Source: an uncultured Lachnospiraceae bacterium (GTDB taxonomy: Bacteria > Bacillota > Clostridia > Lachnospirales > Lachnospiraceae). From it: a stretch of DNA of 28,043 nt. The DNA is taken from positions 1 to 28,043 of the forward strand of contig CAJTPM010000041.1 in assembly GCA_910578085.1 (NCBI GenBank), in the 5' to 3' direction. Of the stretch, positions 1 through 8,004 are shown piece after piece. The notes under the pieces were generated by a model, which worked only from the letters and a program-made list of their open reading frames with translations, ran no database searches and was not told the DNA's origin. Position 1 is the stretch's first letter; every line of letters starts with the position of its first letter. A program made the translations under genes and the position numbers.

Positions 1-92
1 GAGAGAGGTTAAGGATGGAGAGAGACAGTATTCGGTTTTGAGGGGATGATCCTCATAGGAAGCATAAAGATAAAAAAATAAAGTACAAAAGA

Positions 93-128
93 TAAAAAAA
101 GAGGCATTTTGCTTCTTTTTTATTTTTT
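93..128 (+). terminator. Intrinsic terminator upstream of cheV
   Basis: Arms AAAAAAGAGGC and GCTTCTTTTTT pair with one G-U wobble around an ATTTT loop, and the right arm runs into a T-rich tract. It probably ends a transcript entering from the left of the window. The A-rich left side means it could also work on the minus strand. No supported gene lies in bases 1-92. Confidence 0.7.
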
Positions 129-133
129 ATGGT

Positions 134-161
134 ATGCAATTTAAAAATGCTGTGGTATAAT
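134..161 (+). promoter_or_regulatory. Probable cheV promoter (extended -10)
   Basis: A perfect TATAAT lies at 156-161, preceded by TGG, giving the extended -10 form TGnTATAAT. The -35 region (ATGCAA, 134-139, spacer 16) is weak, which is usual for extended -10 promoters. The expected transcript start is near 168, about 39 bases before the cheV ATG. Confidence 0.55.
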
Positions 162-206
162 TGTGATAGCATTGTGGGATAAACCTATATTAGTGAGAGG
201 TGAAAA

Positions 207-1103
207 ATGGATACAAAGATTTTGTTAGAAAATGGAACGAATGAGTTGGAAGTTCTGGAATTTGTTTTGGCTGGGAATTCATATGGAATCAATGTAGCAA
301 AGGTTAAGGAGATTATTCCTTATCAGCCGGTAACGCCGGTACCGAATGCCCATCCGAGTATAGAGGGAATTTTTATGCCGCGTGAAACGATGATTACAGC
401 GATTGATTTAAAAAATTGTTTGCAGCGTGGAGAATATAGTCCATCCGGGTTATTTATTATAACGAATTTCAATAAACTGGATATTGCTTTTCATGTAGAT
501 AATGTGGTTGGGATACATAGAGTTTCCTGGAGAGATATTATTAAGCCGGATGCTACGGTCAGCACAACAGAGGAAGGTATTTCGACTGGTATCATTAAGT
601 ATGAAGAGAAATTGATCATTATTCTGGATTTTGAAAAGATCGTTTCTGATATCAATCCGGAGACCGGTTTGAAGATTACGGATATTGATGAACTGGGAGA
701 AAGGGAGAGAAGCGATGTACCTGTTCTGATTGCGGAAGATTCGATACTTTTAAATAAATTGATCGTAGATTCTTTGAAGAAAGCCGGCTATCATAATCTG
801 ATCCATACAAAAAACGGCCAGGAAGCCTATGATGTTATTCAGACATGTAAAGCAGAAGGGACACTGAAGAAGCATGTACAATGTATTATTACAGATATTG
901 AGATGCCTCTGATGGACGGACACCGCCTGACAAAACTTGTAAAAGAAGATCCGGAGACAGCAGATATTCCGATTGTCATTTTTTCATCTTTGGTAAATGA
1001 CGAGATGAAAAGAAAAGGAGAAGCGCTTGGCGCAAATGCACAGTTGTCAAAACCGGAGATTGGTAATCTGGTGAGAGTTGTAGACGATCTGACCAGAAAG
1101 TGA
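207..1103 (+). CDS. cheV: Chemotaxis protein CheV (CheW domain plus receiver domain)
   Basis: This is a coupling protein that links chemoreceptors to the CheA kinase and adjusts the signal through its own phosphorylation, acting at the cytoplasmic face of receptor arrays. Residues 12-150 form a CheW-like domain (LEFVLAGNSYGINVAKVKEI start). Residues 171-298 form a response-regulator receiver with the acidic pair E177/D178, the phospho-acceptor D230 in ITDIEMPLMDG, S260 and K282. The length of 298 residues is normal for CheV. GAGAGGTG lies about 5 bases before the ATG. The gene stands alone between two terminators, so it appears monocistronic. Its presence suggests a motile or chemotactic host, although no other chemotaxis gene is in the window. 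Confidence 0.93.
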   Translation: MDTKILLENGTNELEVLEFVLAGNSYGINVAKVKEIIPYQPVTPVPNAHPSIEGIFMPRETMITAIDLKNCLQRGEYSPSGLFIITNFNKLDIAFHVDNVVGIHRVSWRDIIKPDATVSTTEEGISTGIIKYEEKLIIILDFEKIVSDINPETGLKITDIDELGERERSDVPVLIAEDSILLNKLIVDSLKKAGYHNLIHTKNGQEAYDVIQTCKAEGTLKKHVQCIITDIEMPLMDGHRLTKLVKEDPETADIPIVIFSSLVNDEMKRKGEALGANAQLSKPEIGNLVRVVDDLTRK

Positions 1104-1117
1104 TATGAAAATGCAGG

Positions 1118-1152
1118 AAGAGTGTACCGGTTTCAGGTATACTCTTCTTTTT
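1118..1152 (+). terminator. Intrinsic terminator of cheV
   Basis: Arms AAGAGTGTACC and GGTATACTCTT pair over 11 bp with one G-U wobble around a 7-base loop, followed by CTTTTTT. It starts 14 bases after the cheV stop and separates it from the next gene. Confidence 0.85.
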
Positions 1153-1192
1153 AGCATAAGTGCAGGGTGAAAGAGTAAAATAAGGTGAGGCT

Positions 1193-1963
1193 ATGCTGGC
1201 TCAGGATATAAAAGATGCTGAAATCGTATTGGTTGGTATTGGCAGTGAGATGCAGGTAAAACTTGAGATTTTAAAAAAGATTCCGGATTTTTATCTGAAA
1301 TTTCTTGCGTTGGAAAAAGAACAGGAAAAACAATGGTTACTGCCTTTTTTAATTCGATATTTTTTGAAAAAAGAGTTTCATTCTGAAATTGTAAAGGCAT
1401 ATGAGAAATTAAAGGGAATGTTGGAGAGTAAAAATTATTTTATTGTCTCTTTGAGCACAGATGATCTGATAAAAGATATTGGTTTCAGTGATGATAGAAT
1501 AGTTTTGCCCTGTGGTACGTTTCATGGTTTGCAGTGTGAAAAAAACTGCAGTGAGAAATTGTTTTCGATAGGGGAGAGCTTTTGGACGAAAATTTGTGAC
1601 TGGATAGAGGATAAAATTTTTCTGGAGGAACTGGAGGAACCTAAGTGTCCGGATTGCGGCGCTCCGCTTGTGATGAATCAATACGGTCAGCCTGAATACA
1701 ATGAAAAAGGATATCTGGAAAACTGGCAGAAATATACGAAGTGGCTTCAGGGAACTGTGAATAGAAGGCTATGTATTCTGGAGCTGGGAGCAGGTATGGA
1801 ATTTCCTTCTATTATCAGATGGCCTTTTGAGAAGATTTGTTTTTATAATCAGAAGTCTGTTTTTTGGAGAGTACATAGTAGTTTGTATCAACTATCGGAA
1901 GAAATAAAAACACGGGGAAAATCGGTTGACCGGAATCCTGTGATATTTTTGAATGGAATATAG
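1193..1963 (+). CDS. Divergent SIR2-like (sirtuin-fold) protein
   Basis: The 256-residue protein resembles the SIR2-like deacetylase-related proteins common in Lachnospiraceae, but it is divergent. Visible landmarks are a Gly-rich nucleotide-binding start (VLVGIGSEM, 13-20), a segment SLSTDDLIKDIGF (87-98) where sirtuins have TxNxDxLHxxAG, FHGLQC with H111, two Cys pairs C115/C119 and C152/C155 that could hold zinc, and LELGAGMEFPSIIRWPF (196-212) where sirtuins have the LGTSL segment. The usual GAGxSxxSGIPDFR loop is not preserved, so NAD use and deacylase activity are uncertain. The start has AAGGTGAGG five bases upstream. The gene follows the cheV terminator and precedes the repeat-rich membrane protein by 30 bases, so the two probably form one transcript. 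The fold assignment is from pattern memory and no catalytic role can be asserted. Confidence 0.6.
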   Translation: MLAQDIKDAEIVLVGIGSEMQVKLEILKKIPDFYLKFLALEKEQEKQWLLPFLIRYFLKKEFHSEIVKAYEKLKGMLESKNYFIVSLSTDDLIKDIGFSDDRIVLPCGTFHGLQCEKNCSEKLFSIGESFWTKICDWIEDKIFLEELEEPKCPDCGAPLVMNQYGQPEYNEKGYLENWQKYTKWLQGTVNRRLCILELGAGMEFPSIIRWPFEKICFYNQKSVFWRVHSSLYQLSEEIKTRGKSVDRNPVIFLNGI

Positions 1964-1993
1964 AATATTTAGAGATGTTGGAGGAATAGAGAA

Positions 1994-3715
1994 ATGGGTT
2001 CTGATGAAGAACGCTTGGAGGAGATGTTAAAGGCTGTTATGGAAACAGAGAATGAAAAAATACCTGTGCCAGAGATCCCGCTGGAGGATTTTCCGGAGAT
2101 TCCGATGGAGGATTTTCCAGAGATCCCAATGGAAGAGATCCCGGAGATCCCAATGGAAGAGATCCCGGAGATTCCCATGGAAGAGATTCCGGAGATCTCG
2201 GTGGATGATTTTTCGGATAATTTGATGGATGAAATGCCGGATGCCAAAATGGATGAAATGCCGGATGCCAAAATGGATGAAATGCCGGAAATGCCAATGG
2301 AGGAAGTACCGGAAATGCCGATAGAGGAAGCGGCTGATCTGCCGGGAGATACATTGGAGGAAGAAGTAGCAGGGATTCCGGAAATTCCGGCTGAGAAGCC
2401 ACAGGAATCAGAGGAAGAGGAAATGACGGTGGATCCACTGGAATTTCTTGCCATGTCTGAGGAGGAGATAGATAAGGTTCTGGAGGAAGAGGCTGGGCTT
2501 GGAGAACGGTTCTCGGGAAAAGAGAGTAATGGAGAGCTTTCGGATCTGGCGGAAGATAACAGCGAACTTGCTGATATTCAGGAGTTACTTCAGATGTCCG
2601 ATAATCATGAGCAGGTAGAGGCTGACAGCAAAACGGAAAATCTGCCCTTTGAAAATGTGATTCCGGATGAAGAAGAGGCAAAAAGGATTATAGGAGCAGT
2701 TGCAGATACGGAGATACAGGACGCAGGAGATGTGAATTTAAAACCGGAAAAAAGCAAAGGAAAGAAGAAGGAGAAAAAGAAAAAAAAGGAAGAAAATAAC
2801 GGGAAAAAGAAAGAGGGATTTGGAAAAAAACTTGTAGCATTTTTCTTCGGCTCTGATGATGAGTCAGAGGAGGAAGATGAGGGGGGCGATAAAGGAAAGG
2901 AAGGAGCGACAGACGCAAAGCAAAATGCGGCTGTAAAAGAAAAGAAGAAGAAAGAGAAAAAGAAGAAAGAGCCGAAAAAGAAAGAGGCAGACCCACAGAA
3001 GGCGGCAAAGGAAAAGCTGAAGAAAGAAAAGAGCGCTGAAAAAGCAAAGAAAAAGGCGGAAAAGGCTGAGGCAGCGGAGAAAGAAAAGAGAGCGGCTAAA
3101 AAGCTGCCAAAAAAGAAAGTAATTGTGTGGGTGTTGTTCTGTGCTTCCATTGGGGCAGGTATCCTGTTGTTGAACACTGTTGGAATGGAGACTGTTCAGC
3201 TTACAGAGGCAAGAAATGCCTTTGATGATAAAGATTTTGAGACAGCTTATCGCTTATTGAACGGAAGAGAACTGTCAGAAGAGGATCAGCTGCGCTTTAG
3301 CCAGTCTTCTGCAGTGTTGCACTTGAAACATGTTGAAGAGACTTATGCAAATCATCTGAAGTTAGGGAAACCGGTCAAGGCTTTGAATGATCTGTTAACA
3401 GGAGTGAAACAATATCAGGAACTTATACAGGCCGGAAAGAATGAACTGATTACACCGGAACTAACTGCGGAATATCAGAATATTTTGGGGATTCTGCAGG
3501 AAAATTACAGTTTATCGGAGGAAGGCGCAAAGGAGATCAATGCGTTGGAAAGCGATTATGAATACAGCTTACAGCTGGAAGCGCTGGTAAATGGTGAAGT
3601 TTATCAGAGTCAGGCGGAAATAGAACAGCAACAGCAGGAAGAGGCGGCAACATACCCGGAGTTAGAGGATATGCTGCCCGAGGAAGAGGAATATTTTAAT
3701 GATAGCAGTGATTGA
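1994..3715 (+). CDS. Repeat-rich single-pass membrane protein of unknown function
   Basis: I do not recognise a family for the whole protein (573 residues). Residues 27-114 are eleven tandem 8-residue repeats of the EIPMEEIP/DAKMDEMP type. Residues 115-250 remain very acidic. Residues 251-375 are dominated by Lys runs (KKKEKKKK, EKAKKKAEKAEAAEK), with an acidic island at 289-302 and probable coiled coil. One membrane span follows at about 376-397 (VIVWVLFCASIGAGILLLN). The C-terminal 175 residues are helical, contain a tetratricopeptide-like stretch (ARNAFDDKDFETAYRLLNG), and end in Gln/Glu-rich sequence. With no signal peptide, a cytoplasmic N-terminus and external C-terminus are likely, matching the positive charge just before the span. 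TTGGAGGAA precedes the ATG. Its last 17 bases overlap hisH, suggesting translational coupling. The role is unknown; scaffolding at the envelope is only a guess. Confidence 0.8.
   Translation: MGSDEERLEEMLKAVMETENEKIPVPEIPLEDFPEIPMEDFPEIPMEEIPEIPMEEIPEIPMEEIPEISVDDFSDNLMDEMPDAKMDEMPDAKMDEMPEMPMEEVPEMPIEEAADLPGDTLEEEVAGIPEIPAEKPQESEEEEMTVDPLEFLAMSEEEIDKVLEEEAGLGERFSGKESNGELSDLAEDNSELADIQELLQMSDNHEQVEADSKTENLPFENVIPDEEEAKRIIGAVADTEIQDAGDVNLKPEKSKGKKKEKKKKKEENNGKKKEGFGKKLVAFFFGSDDESEEEDEGGDKGKEGATDAKQNAAVKEKKKKEKKKKEPKKKEADPQKAAKEKLKKEKSAEKAKKKAEKAEAAEKEKRAAKKLPKKKVIVWVLFCASIGAGILLLNTVGMETVQLTEARNAFDDKDFETAYRLLNGRELSEEDQLRFSQSSAVLHLKHVEETYANHLKLGKPVKALNDLLTGVKQYQELIQAGKNELITPELTAEYQNILGILQENYSLSEEGAKEINALESDYEYSLQLEALVNGEVYQSQAEIEQQQQEEAATYPELEDMLPEEEEYFNDSSD
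2072..2335 (+). repeat. 24-bp tandem repeat array inside the membrane protein gene
   Basis: Eleven consecutive 24-bp units encode 8-residue units: EIPLEDFP, EIPMEDFP, EIPMEEIP (three times), EISVDDFS, DNLMDEMP, DAKMDEMP (twice), EMPMEEVP and EMPIEEAA. Some adjacent units are nearly identical at the DNA level, for example those around 2137-2190 and 2225-2280, so copy number is likely to vary by slippage without breaking the frame. Confidence 0.9.
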
Positions 3716-4304
3716 CTATGACGCCGGGAATATAAAAAGTGTGCAGAAAGCCCTGGAATTTTTGGGCAAACAGGCTGTTGTCACAAGAGATAGAAATGAG
3801 ATACTGACGGCTGAAAGAGTTATTTTGCCGGGAGTGGGGAACTTTGGGGATGCCATGGCAAAGCTTAAGAATTTCGGTCTGGTTTCCGTGCTGGAGGAAG
3901 TGGCAAAGCAGGGGACGCCTTTTTTGGGGATCTGTCTCGGGCTGCAGCTTTTATTCGAGGAGAGCGAGGAAAGCCCAGGGGTGAAAGGACTTGGCCTGCT
4001 GCCCGGAAGGATCGTGAGGATCCCAAAAGAAACGGGCCTCAAAATTCCGCAGATCGGCTGGAATGCATTGAAGTATCCCTCAAAAGGAAGATTGTTTGAG
4101 AAGGTACCGGAAGGCGCTTATGTGTATTTTGTGCATTCCTATTATCTTCAGGCGCAGGAGAAGGAGATCGTGAAGGCAACTGTGGAATATGGCGTGACAG
4201 TGGAAGCTTCCGTGGAGAAAGACAATATTTTCGCCTGTCAGTTCCATCCGGAAAAGAGTTCTGAGGCAGGTCTGCAGATCCTGAGGAATTTTATGAATGT
4301 CTGA
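3699..4304 (+). CDS. hisH: Imidazole glycerol phosphate synthase, glutaminase subunit HisH
   Basis: HisH releases ammonia from glutamine and channels it to HisF, which makes imidazole glycerol phosphate and AICAR in histidine synthesis. The class I amidotransferase triad is complete: C79 in GICLGLQLLFEE, H183 and E185 in QFHPEKSS. The oxyanion-strand region PGVGNFGDAM (44-53) is also present. The length of 201 residues is typical. The ATG lies inside the 3' end of the preceding gene, with GAGGAAGAGG upstream. hisF follows after 106 bases. No other his genes are in the window, so the pathway is split across loci or continues elsewhere. Confidence 0.97.
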   Translation: MIAVIDYDAGNIKSVQKALEFLGKQAVVTRDRNEILTAERVILPGVGNFGDAMAKLKNFGLVSVLEEVAKQGTPFLGICLGLQLLFEESEESPGVKGLGLLPGRIVRIPKETGLKIPQIGWNALKYPSKGRLFEKVPEGAYVYFVHSYYLQAQEKEIVKATVEYGVTVEASVEKDNIFACQFHPEKSSEAGLQILRNFMNV

Positions 4305-4410
4305 TAAACGCTAAATTGCAGATCGGATGCGGGGTTCAGAGAAAAACCCCGGAGCTTTTGCAGGCGGCCCCGGGGAATCCTGGCAATTGGGCAGACGAAA
4401 AAGGAGAGTT

Positions 4411-5172
4411 ATGCATACAAAAAGAATTATCCCCTGTCTGGATGTAAATAATGGCAGAGTGGTAAAAGGTGTTAATTTCGTAAATCTTCAGGACGCCGGG
4501 GATCCGGTGGAGATTGCGGCGGCTTACGATGAGGCCGGGGCGGATGAGGTGGTTTTTTTGGATATTACGGCTTCCTCAGATGCGAGAAAAACTGTTGTGG
4601 ATATGGTGCGAAGAGTGGCGGAGAGAGTGTTTATTCCGTTTACAGTGGGCGGCGGTATCCGCACGGTGGAGGACTTTCGGGAACTGCTCAGAGAGGGAGC
4701 TGATAAGATTTCTGTCAATTCGGCAGCCATAGACAGGCCGGAGTTACTAAACGAGGCGGCGGATAAATTTGGCAGCCAGTGTGTGGTTCTGGCGGTAGAC
4801 GCAAAGAGGCGTGCAGACGGCAGCGGCTGGAATATTTACAAGCACGGCGGCCGCATCGATGTAGGATTAGATGTCATAGAATGGGTGATCCAGGCGGAGA
4901 AGCTGGGAGCCGGTGAGATTTTGCTTACCAGTATGGATTGTGACGGGACAAAGGCCGGTTATGATATGGAGCTCACGAGACAGGTGGCGGAGGCTGTGTC
5001 AGTGCCTGTGATTGCCTCAGGCGGGGCCGGAAAACCGGAACATTTTTACGATGTATTGACAGCAGGGAAAGCGGAGGCGGCTCTGGCGGCTTCTCTGTTT
5101 CACTATAAAGAGCTGGAGATCAGGCAGGTGAAGGAGTATCTGGCGGGGAGAGATGTGTCCGTCCGGCTGTAA
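4411..5172 (+). CDS. hisF: Imidazole glycerol phosphate synthase, cyclase subunit HisF
   Basis: HisF is the TIM-barrel partner of HisH. It condenses PRFAR with ammonia. The catalytic aspartates are present as D11 (RIIPCLDVNNGRVVKG) and D130 (VVLAVDAKR), and the phosphate-binding segments GGGIRTVEDF and ASGGAGKPEHF are visible. The ATG at 4411 is chosen because the family begins M-x-TKRIIPCLDV and AAAAGGAG sits eight bases upstream. An in-frame opening from 4327 would add 28 residues with no family counterpart. The product has 253 residues, the usual length. A small GC-rich hairpin (CGGGGTT/AACCCCG) lies in the gap after hisH and may be processing-related, but it lacks a clear T tract. Confidence 0.97.
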   Translation: MHTKRIIPCLDVNNGRVVKGVNFVNLQDAGDPVEIAAAYDEAGADEVVFLDITASSDARKTVVDMVRRVAERVFIPFTVGGGIRTVEDFRELLREGADKISVNSAAIDRPELLNEAADKFGSQCVVLAVDAKRRADGSGWNIYKHGGRIDVGLDVIEWVIQAEKLGAGEILLTSMDCDGTKAGYDMELTRQVAEAVSVPVIASGGAGKPEHFYDVLTAGKAEAALAASLFHYKELEIRQVKEYLAGRDVSVRL

Positions 5173-5338
5173 GAAGGATCGCAGAGAATGTGTGGCTGTG
5201 AGGAACGACAGGGAGTATGTAGCAGTGTGGCTGTTAAAGATGTGGGCAGTACGGTTTGCAACGGAAAATGAAGCAGGAGAGTAAAAACACAGTTCGGTGA
5301 GCACTTCTGCGGCGGGAAAGACAAAGGAGAGACAAAAG

Positions 5339-6013
5339 ATGGCAGCGATAAACAATGACTGGCTGGAACCTTTAAAACCGGAATTTCAGAAACCCTATTA
5401 TAAGAAATTATTTGATAAAGTGAACGAGGAGTATAATACAAGAAAAATATTTCCGGCTTCCGAGGATATTTTTAATGCCTTTCATCTGACGCCTCTTGCA
5501 GATGTGAAGGTGGTTATTCTAGGGCAGGATCCCTATCACAATGACGGGCAGGCTCATGGGCTTTGCTTTTCCGTGAAACCGGATGTGGAGATCCCCCCCT
5601 CTCTTGTCAATATTTATCAGGAACTGCACGACGATCTGGGCTGTACTATTCCGAATAACGGTTATCTTGTGAAATGGGCAAAGCAGGGAGTTCTGATGCT
5701 GAATACAGTGTTGACGGTACGGGCTCACGCCGCAAATTCCCATCATGGGATCGGCTGGGAAGAGTTTACGGACGCCTGCATCCGGATCTGCAGCGAGCAG
5801 GACAGACCGATGGTATTTATCCTCTGGGGCAGGCCTGCCCAGATGAAGAGATCTATGCTGCATAATCCAAAGCATTTGATTTTAGAAGCGCCCCATCCCA
5901 GCCCGCTGTCGGCTTACAGGGGATTTTTCGGCAGTAAGCCTTTCAGTAAAACCAACGAGTATCTCAAAGAAAACGGCCTTGCGCCTATCGACTGGCAGAT
6001 CGAGGATGTGTAA
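5339..6013 (+). CDS. ung: Uracil-DNA glycosylase (family 1)
   Basis: Ung removes uracil from DNA and starts base-excision repair. Both family-1 signatures are intact: GQDPYH with catalytic D64 (62-67) and HPSPLSAYRGFFG with H186 in the minor-groove loop. The 224-residue length fits. The ATG at 5339 has AAGGAGA eight bases upstream. A GTG at 5297 would add 14 residues that match nothing in the family and lacks a good ribosome site. The gap from hisF (5173-5338) shows no gene. Downstream the gene ends in a long hairpin and meets a convergent operon. Confidence 0.97.
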   Translation: MAAINNDWLEPLKPEFQKPYYKKLFDKVNEEYNTRKIFPASEDIFNAFHLTPLADVKVVILGQDPYHNDGQAHGLCFSVKPDVEIPPSLVNIYQELHDDLGCTIPNNGYLVKWAKQGVLMLNTVLTVRAHAANSHHGIGWEEFTDACIRICSEQDRPMVFILWGRPAQMKRSMLHNPKHLILEAPHPSPLSAYRGFFGSKPFSKTNEYLKENGLAPIDWQIEDV

Positions 6014-6027
6014 ACAGTCAGCCTTAC

Positions 6028-6092
6028 AGAAATGCCTGTGTAATACGCCCGTGGGAGCCTGCTCACTAAAGGGGTATTGCACAGGCATTTCT
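6028..6092. terminator. Long hairpin between convergent ung and blaR-like genes
   Basis: Perfect 13-bp arms AGAAATGCCTGTG (6028-6040) and CACAGGCATTTCT (6080-6092) are extended inward by partial pairing of AATACGCCC with GGGGTATT. The right arm overlaps the stop codon of the minus-strand gene. No T tract follows on either strand, so it is a probable but non-canonical bidirectional terminator or RNA-end stabiliser. Confidence 0.6.
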
Positions 6093-7551
6093 ATAGGGTA
6101 AATTGTAGAGAGAGAGAAAATAGTTCCCTCAGTTTTATGAACAGCACCTCAAATTGTTCTTTGGTTTCGCTTTCTTTCCAGAGGTCACAGTTTGTTTCAT
6201 TTGTTGCCCATTGTCTTGTATAGACTAATGTCAGGGGACGCTTTGTTTCATCAGTCTCATCTACCAGCTTAAAGTTCACTATTTCCGCATTTTCAATCAG
6301 AGAAAACATAATGCAGGCATTTTGCCGCAGCTGAGCGACCTCTTCCTGTCGGTTTGGCGCATCGAGATCATATTCTTCTTTGTTTGCCTCAGAAAGAGCA
6401 AAGGTTATGGTTACCGCATAGGGCTCGCTGTCGTCTGTCTGCAGGGCAAACTGCCGATATGTCATTTCTTCTGGAAATGACAGGTTGTAAATGATGTTTC
6501 CCACGGCTGAATTATCTCCGATATACTTTGTCCGCCAGCCATAGAGAGCCTCTGCGGAGCCTGGGGCGGCAAGTTCGGAAGGCTGTCTGGTGCTGCTTAT
6601 CGGATTCGTCAAAAGGCAGAGGGCGGCAAGGATGGAGATCAGGATACCGGCCGCAAGAAGCGGGGGAGAGGGCTTTTTCCATGTTTTTGCCCGGCGGATC
6701 CGCTTTTTTATATCCACTTCCCCGAAAGCCAGAGGACAGACAAGGCTAGAAATCTTTTTTCTGTTTTCTGCCTTTTCGTCGTAGCCGATCAGGGAAAACA
6801 GATAACTTTTGCGTTCCTCACTTCCGTAATTTTGGATCACCTTTTCGTCGCAGGCAAGTTCGATATCCCGGCAAAGCAGAACATAGGAAACCCACAGCAG
6901 CGGATGGAACCAGTAGACGGCGAGCAGCACAAAGGCGAATGCTTTGATTAGATGGTCTCTGCGGGACAGGTGCGCTCTTTCATGGGCGAGTACATGGGAA
7001 AGCACTTCCTCGTCCAGATGAAAGGGAATATAGATCCGGGGACGGATGATGCCCAGGATGAAGGGAGAATCCACAAATTCGCTCTGTCTTACATTGTCTT
7101 TTAACAGCACGGCGGTACTCATTTTCCGGTACAGGCGAAGATAACTGAAAATCAGATAAGAAAGCATCAGGAAAATGCCTGCAAGCCAGAGGATAACGGC
7201 ACCCCTTAGCATGAGAGTAAACGCTTCTGTCCCCGATCTTCCTGTGGAGAGATAGGAGAAGGATGCTTTGGCAGCGGGATTGACGATGTGGTCTATCATG
7301 GGAATACCGCTGTCTATTTCCGGCAATGCACCTGGGAGCAGCGTTTCCGGTACCGTCTCGGCGTTTGGGATCAGGCTGAATATACTTTCCGGAGAGAAGG
7401 GAAAGATAAGCCTGAGGCCCACAAGAGACCAGAGCATGCAGGTAAGCTGTTTCGGCATCTTCCCTAAAAGAAGCCGCAGTATCATGACAGCAAGAGCGAT
7501 CCAGCCGGCGGTGATGCTCATATTCAGGATCTTTAAAAAGACAGCGGTCAT
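6091..7551 (-). CDS. BlaR1/MecR1-type M56 membrane metalloprotease (antirepressor)
   Basis: This is a membrane zinc protease that relieves repression by its partner, the BlaI-like repressor. Several membrane spans occupy roughly residues 1-55, 117-140 and 200-228. The protease core has HERAH (190-194, HExxH) and ELACDE with zinc-ligand E231. Another span lies at about 296-316, followed by a roughly 150-residue domain (GWRTKYIGDNSAVGNIIYNL onward) that resembles DUF4825. The penicillin-binding sensor domain of true BlaR1/MecR1 (SxxK/SxN/KTG) is absent, so a beta-lactam ligand should not be assumed. GAGGAGGAGG precedes the ATG, and the repressor gene ends 5 bases upstream, giving tight coupling. 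The length is 486 residues. Confidence 0.85.
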   Translation of the reverse strand: MTAVFLKILNMSITAGWIALAVMILRLLLGKMPKQLTCMLWSLVGLRLIFPFSPESIFSLIPNAETVPETLLPGALPEIDSGIPMIDHIVNPAAKASFSYLSTGRSGTEAFTLMLRGAVILWLAGIFLMLSYLIFSYLRLYRKMSTAVLLKDNVRQSEFVDSPFILGIIRPRIYIPFHLDEEVLSHVLAHERAHLSRRDHLIKAFAFVLLAVYWFHPLLWVSYVLLCRDIELACDEKVIQNYGSEERKSYLFSLIGYDEKAENRKKISSLVCPLAFGEVDIKKRIRRAKTWKKPSPPLLAAGILISILAALCLLTNPISSTRQPSELAAPGSAEALYGWRTKYIGDNSAVGNIIYNLSFPEEMTYRQFALQTDDSEPYAVTITFALSEANKEEYDLDAPNRQEEVAQLRQNACIMFSLIENAEIVNFKLVDETDETKRPLTLVYTRQWATNETNCDLWKESETKEQFEVLFIKLRELFSLSLQFTL

Positions 7552-7556
7552 AGCGG

Positions 7557-7913
7557 TTATACCTCCTCCTCTATCAGCTTTTTCAGTTGTTTCATTTTTT
7601 CCTCAGACAATTTTTTGTGACGGCCGAAAGCAGCGATGAAAGCAGGGAGAGAGCCTTCAAATTTTTTATCGATCAGTTCTTCCATCTCGGCTTCCTGTAT
7701 CTGGTCTTTGGAAATGAGGGATGTGACAATAGTATGCTCATTTTTGAGAATTCCACGCTCGGAAAGCCGCTTGATCACGGTGTAAGTAGTGGTGGATTTC
7801 CAACCGAGCTTCTCCTCGCAGAGTTTTACCAGCTCTTTGCTCCTGACGGGCTCGTGTTCCCAGAGAATCAAACAGAAGCGGTATTCACTTTCAAAGATTT
7901 TAGGTGTTTCCAT
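7557..7913 (-). CDS. BlaI/MecI-family transcriptional repressor
   Basis: The 118-residue protein matches the penicillinase-repressor family: a winged helix in residues 5-70 (SEYRFCLILWEHEPVRSKELV, with the recognition region around GWKSTTTYTVIKRLSERGIL) and a C-terminal helical dimerisation part (SLPAFIAAFGRHKKLSEEKMKQLKKLIEE). Such repressors are inactivated by cleavage in the dimerisation part, triggered by the M56 partner encoded just downstream. AAAGGAGGT lies about 7 bases before the ATG. Its own promoter carries two palindromes of the CTAA-N4-TTAG type, pointing to autoregulation. What it senses through its partner is unknown. Confidence 0.9.
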   Translation of the reverse strand: METPKIFESEYRFCLILWEHEPVRSKELVKLCEEKLGWKSTTTYTVIKRLSERGILKNEHTIVTSLISKDQIQEAEMEELIDKKFEGSLPAFIAAFGRHKKLSEEKMKQLKKLIEEEV

Positions 7914-7930
7914 GAAAAAGACCTCCTTTA

Positions 7931-7984
7931 CTCTAATGCGTTAGAGAATACAAATAGTCTAACATATTAGAGTAAAAAGGTCAA
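7931..7984 (-). promoter_or_regulatory. Promoter of the blaI-blaR-like operon with two operators
   Basis: On the minus strand, TTGACC (7979-7984) and TAGACT (7956-7961) are spaced by 17 bp. Operator 1, TCTAA-CATA-TTAGA (7958-7971), lies over the -10 and spacer. Operator 2, CTCTAATGCGTTAGAG (7931-7946, perfect 6-bp arms), lies just after the expected start point. Both share the TCTAA-N4-TTAGA core seen in BlaI-type operators of Firmicutes, placed so that a bound repressor blocks initiation. Confidence 0.8.
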
Positions 7985-8004
7985 GAGAAAGTCAGAAGCT
8001 TTCT

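Noticed and set aside
2605..3177. Ser/Phe-rich antisense frame opposite the Lys-rich membrane protein
   Set aside because: It is the reverse reading of Lys/Glu codon runs and has no independent support.
4330..4353. Terminator or attenuator hairpin between hisH and hisF
   Set aside because: CGGGGTT/AACCCCG pairs, but only a four-T run follows some bases later, and the two genes are expected to be co-transcribed.
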